The position numbers were made by a program, and so were the translations under genes. Under the pieces are notes generated by a model, which searched no databases, was not told the DNA's origin, and saw only the letters and a program-made list of their open reading frames with translations. Below, piece after piece: positions 4,896 through 6,805 of a stretch of DNA of 6,805 nt (its first letter is position 1; each line of letters begins with the position of its first letter). The DNA is taken from NCBI GenBank assembly GCA_036269915.1, contig DATBDM010000187.1, positions 1-6,805 of the forward strand, written 5' to 3'. This DNA is from DATBDM01 sp036269915 (lineage in GTDB: Bacteria; Actinomycetota; Thermoleophilia; Solirubrobacterales; Solirubrobacteraceae).

Positions 4896-5984
4896 GTGCT
4901 CGCGGTGACCCGCGCCGCGCCGTCCGCGCGGATCCTGATCGCGCGCGCCGGCGGCGTGCTCGAGCCTGCGGCGCTGCCGCCGGAGCTGCGCGAGGCCGTC
5001 GAGCGCGAGGTGCGCGCCGCGCGGGCCGCCGCCTGCGTGCAGCTGCGCCCGGCCGAGGTCGAGCGGATCCTGCGCGAGGCCTGGAAGCAGCCCGCCACCA
5101 AGGTGCTCGACGCGCTCGAGCCCGAGCCGCTGGCGGTGACGCCGGCCGCGCAGATCCACCGCGGCGAGCTCGACGGGACGCCGGTCGCAGTCAAGGTCCG
5201 CCGTCCCGGCGTCGAGCGCTCCGTGCGCAACGACCTCGCGCTGCTCGACGGGCTCGCCGTCCCGCTGCGTGGCGCGTTCCCGCGGCTCGACGCCGCCGCG
5301 GTGCTGCGCGACCTGCGCACGCTCGCACTCGACGAGCTCGACCTCGAGCATGAGGCGTCCCAGCAGCGCCGCGTCGCGCGGGCCATGCGCGGGATCGACG
5401 GCATCGCCGTGCCGAGGACGCACGGCGAGCTCGCGGCGGAGACGGTGCTCGTCTCCGAGCTGCTCGAGGGCGCGACGGTCGCCGACGGCGCGCGGCCGCC
5501 GCATGCGCGCCGCGCCGCGCGGGCGCTCGCGGAGGCCTACCGGGCGGCGGTGCTGGGGGCCGGGCTCGTGCCGTACGACCTGCGCGCGAGCCACGTCGTC
5601 ATCGCGCCGGACGGCACGCTCGGCCTACTCGGGACCGGCGTCGCGCGCGCGCTCGACCGCGACCGCGCGGCGGCGGAGCTCGCTGGGCTCGACGCGCTCG
5701 CCGCCGGTGACGAGGACGGCTTCGCCGGCCGGGTCGCGGGGGAGACGGGCCTGCTCGGCGAGGACGAGGCGCGCGCGGCGCACGCCCTCCTGCGGGAGGT
5801 GCTCGGCGACCTGCTCGCGCCGGACCCGCCGCTCGACGCCGCGGCGCTCCGCGAGCTGTCCGTGCGCGCGCGCGGGCGCGCGCCCGAGATCGTGCGGCTC
5901 GCGGGACGCGCCGCCGCTCGCCCCGAGGACCTCGCCCTGGGCCGCGCGATCGGCCAGCTCGCCGCGGTCGTCGCGCGGTTCTAG
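4896..5984 (+). CDS. Divergent ABC1/AarF/UbiB-like pseudokinase
   Basis: A protein of about 362 residues recognisable as the ABC1/AarF/ADCK/UbiB kinase-like family. From the GTG at 4896, visible marks are PLAVTPAAQIHRGELDGTPV (78-97) in place of the Ala-rich PIAAASIGQVH loop, VAVKVRRPGV with the ATP-site Lys100, DELDLEHEA (146-154), VLVSELLEG (184-192), and GLVPYDLRASHVVIAPDG where the family has HADPHPGN. The metal-binding Asn is His233, and the DFG motif reads LGTG, so its Asp is Gly246. The N-terminal KxGQ motif is also not intact (ARAGG). ATP hydrolysis or phosphotransfer is therefore unlikely, though Lys100 and Asp228 remain. No ATG start exists after the desaturase stop; GTG 4896 or GTG 4905 is used here, and the coding frame is open from 4845, so a CTG at 4875 cannot be excluded. 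It closely follows the desaturase, suggesting one operon. Its stop shares CTAG with the convergent gene. Confidence 0.78.
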   Translation: MLAVTRAAPSARILIARAGGVLEPAALPPELREAVEREVRAARAAACVQLRPAEVERILREAWKQPATKVLDALEPEPLAVTPAAQIHRGELDGTPVAVKVRRPGVERSVRNDLALLDGLAVPLRGAFPRLDAAAVLRDLRTLALDELDLEHEASQQRRVARAMRGIDGIAVPRTHGELAAETVLVSELLEGATVADGARPPHARRAARALAEAYRAAVLGAGLVPYDLRASHVVIAPDGTLGLLGTGVARALDRDRAAAELAGLDALAAGDEDGFAGRVAGETGLLGEDEARAAHALLREVLGDLLAPDPPLDAAALRELSVRARGRAPEIVRLAGRAAARPEDLALGRAIGQLAAVVARF

Positions 5985-6805
5985 GCGGCGACCAGCGCCT
6001 CGCGGCCGATCGCCGCGGCGGAGTCGCAGCCCGACAGGCCCATCGTGAGGTCGAAGTCGGCCATCACGTTGCGCAGGACGTCGCGCACGCCGTCGGAGCC
6101 GCCGATGGCCAGCCCGTAGGCGTAGGGGCGGCCGAGCAGCACGGCGGTGGCACCGAGCGCGCGCGCCTTGAAGATGTCCGAACCCCCGCGGATGCCGGAG
6201 TCGAGCAGCACGGGGGCACGGTCGCCGACCGCCTCGACGATGCCCGGAAGCGCCGCCATCGCCGAGATCGATCCGTCGACCTGACGGCCGCCGTGGTTGG
6301 AGACGACGACGCCGTCCATCCCCTCGTCGAGCGCCCGGCGCGCGTCGTCGGGGTGCAGGATTCCCTTGAGCACGATCGGGAGCCGGGTGCGCTCGCGCAG
6401 GAAGGCGAGGTCCGCCCAGGTGAGCGAGGGCCGCGAGTAGGTCGCGAGGAAGGTCTGCACCGCCGCGCGCGGGACGGGTGAGCGCAGGTTGTGCACGAAC
6501 GAGCCGGGATGCGCCGCGGTCAGCTCCATCAGGGTGCGAAGCGCGCCGAGGCTGGGCCGCGGCGACGGCTCGTCCGGCGGGTTGGCGATCCGCTCCTGCA
6601 CGAGCCGGGCGAAGACCGGGTCGCTCGTGTACTGCGCGATGCCCATGCCGCGCGCGAACGGCAGCGAGCCGAGGTCGAGATCGCGGGCGCGCCAGCCGAG
6701 CATCGTCGTGTCGAGCGTGACGACGATCGCCTCGCAGCCGCAGGCCTCGGCACGCGCGACGAAGCTCTCGACGAGCTCGTTCGACGTGCTCCAGTAGAGC
6801 TGGAA
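5981..6805 (-). CDS. FMN-dependent alpha-hydroxy-acid oxidase, lactate 2-monooxygenase-like (partial)
   Basis: The C-terminal 274 residues of an FMN-dependent (S)-2-hydroxy-acid oxidase; the reading frame continues past the right window edge, so the internal ATG at 6703 is not the start. Visible in order: FQLYWSTSNELVESFVARAE (1-20), AIVVTLDTTMLGWRARDLDL (27-46), IVLKGIL with the conserved Lys147, SNHGGRQVDG with the catalytic His171 and Arg174, the FMN-phosphate motifs DSGIRGG (202-208) and GRPYAYGLA (225-233), and a VLRNVMADFDLTMGLSG end. The LGWR-RDLD segment, the long loop (about 45-125) between it and the conserved Lys, and GRPY-YGLA fit lactate 2-monooxygenase-type enzymes, which oxidise L-lactate using O2, better than glycolate oxidase. 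The exact substrate is not shown. It converges on the kinase-like gene, overlapping by 4 bases, and has no evident link to the desaturase operon. Confidence 0.88.
   Translation of the reverse strand, partial: FQLYWSTSNELVESFVARAEACGCEAIVVTLDTTMLGWRARDLDLGSLPFARGMGIAQYTSDPVFARLVQERIANPPDEPSPRPSLGALRTLMELTAAHPGSFVHNLRSPVPRAAVQTFLATYSRPSLTWADLAFLRERTRLPIVLKGILHPDDARRALDEGMDGVVVSNHGGRQVDGSISAMAALPGIVEAVGDRAPVLLDSGIRGGSDIFKARALGATAVLLGRPYAYGLAIGGSDGVRDVLRNVMADFDLTMGLSGCDSAAAIGREALVAA

Noticed and set aside
5861..5886. Alternating CG run with a 14-bp CGGGCGC/GCGCCCG dyad, possibly Z-DNA forming or a hairpin
   Set aside because: It lies inside the kinase-like coding sequence, encodes Ala/Arg-rich codons, and similar CG runs are expected at this base composition.
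5946..6013. 10-bp inverted repeat GCGATCGGCC / GGCCGATCGC spanning the convergent stops
   Set aside because: The 48-base loop makes a terminator weak, and both arms encode Ala-Ile-Gly in their own genes, so codon choice explains the match.
1..6805. CRISPR arrays, insertion sequences, tRNA or rRNA genes, phage genes
   Set aside because: No spaced direct repeats, transposase or integrase motifs, or tRNA-like cloverleafs were found; base composition looks even throughout.

Overview
The window is very GC-rich with strong G/C preference at third codon positions, GTG starts, few gaps and several overlapping or near-overlapping genes. Its best matches from memory are the mycobacterial DesA3/Rv3230c pair and a mycobacterial-type lactate 2-monooxygenase. 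This suggests a high-GC actinobacterium; a Thermoleophilia/Solirubrobacterales-type genome is a reasonable guess, but the sequence alone does not prove the lineage.

Layout. (1) 2-334 (+) encodes a YciH/SUI1 (eIF1-like) protein. Two bases later comes 337-1665 (+), a PLP-dependent enzyme of the serine hydroxymethyltransferase (SHMT) fold that keeps the PLP lysine but has lost several residues needed for folate-dependent SHMT chemistry. (2) 1652-2314 (-) encodes a TetR-family regulator; its 3' end overlaps that of the SHMT-like gene, and the junction carries two perfect GC-rich palindromes. (3) A 105-bp divergent intergenic region holds a plausible promoter and inverted repeats. (4) 2420-3517 (+) is a flavin/2Fe-2S reductase and 3526-4845 (+) a membrane fatty acyl desaturase, joined by a Shine-Dalgarno that overlaps the reductase stop codon. 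(5) A degenerate ABC1/AarF/UbiB-family kinase-like gene follows directly (about 4896-5984, +). (6) Convergent to it, 5981 to beyond the right edge (-) is an FMN-dependent alpha-hydroxy-acid oxidase of the lactate 2-monooxygenase type, cut off at its N-terminus by the window end.

The core of the window is a regulated desaturation module. The reductase would pass electrons from NAD(P)H through FAD and its C-terminal 2Fe-2S domain to the di-iron desaturase, which inserts a double bond into a fatty acyl chain. The divergent TetR gene, in the same order as desT-desC-desB of Pseudomonas aeruginosa, probably senses acyl-CoA and represses the operon. The most unusual parts are the apparent UbiB-like pseudokinase in the desaturase operon, the SHMT-like enzyme with a remodelled active site, and the palindromes at the convergent gene junction.
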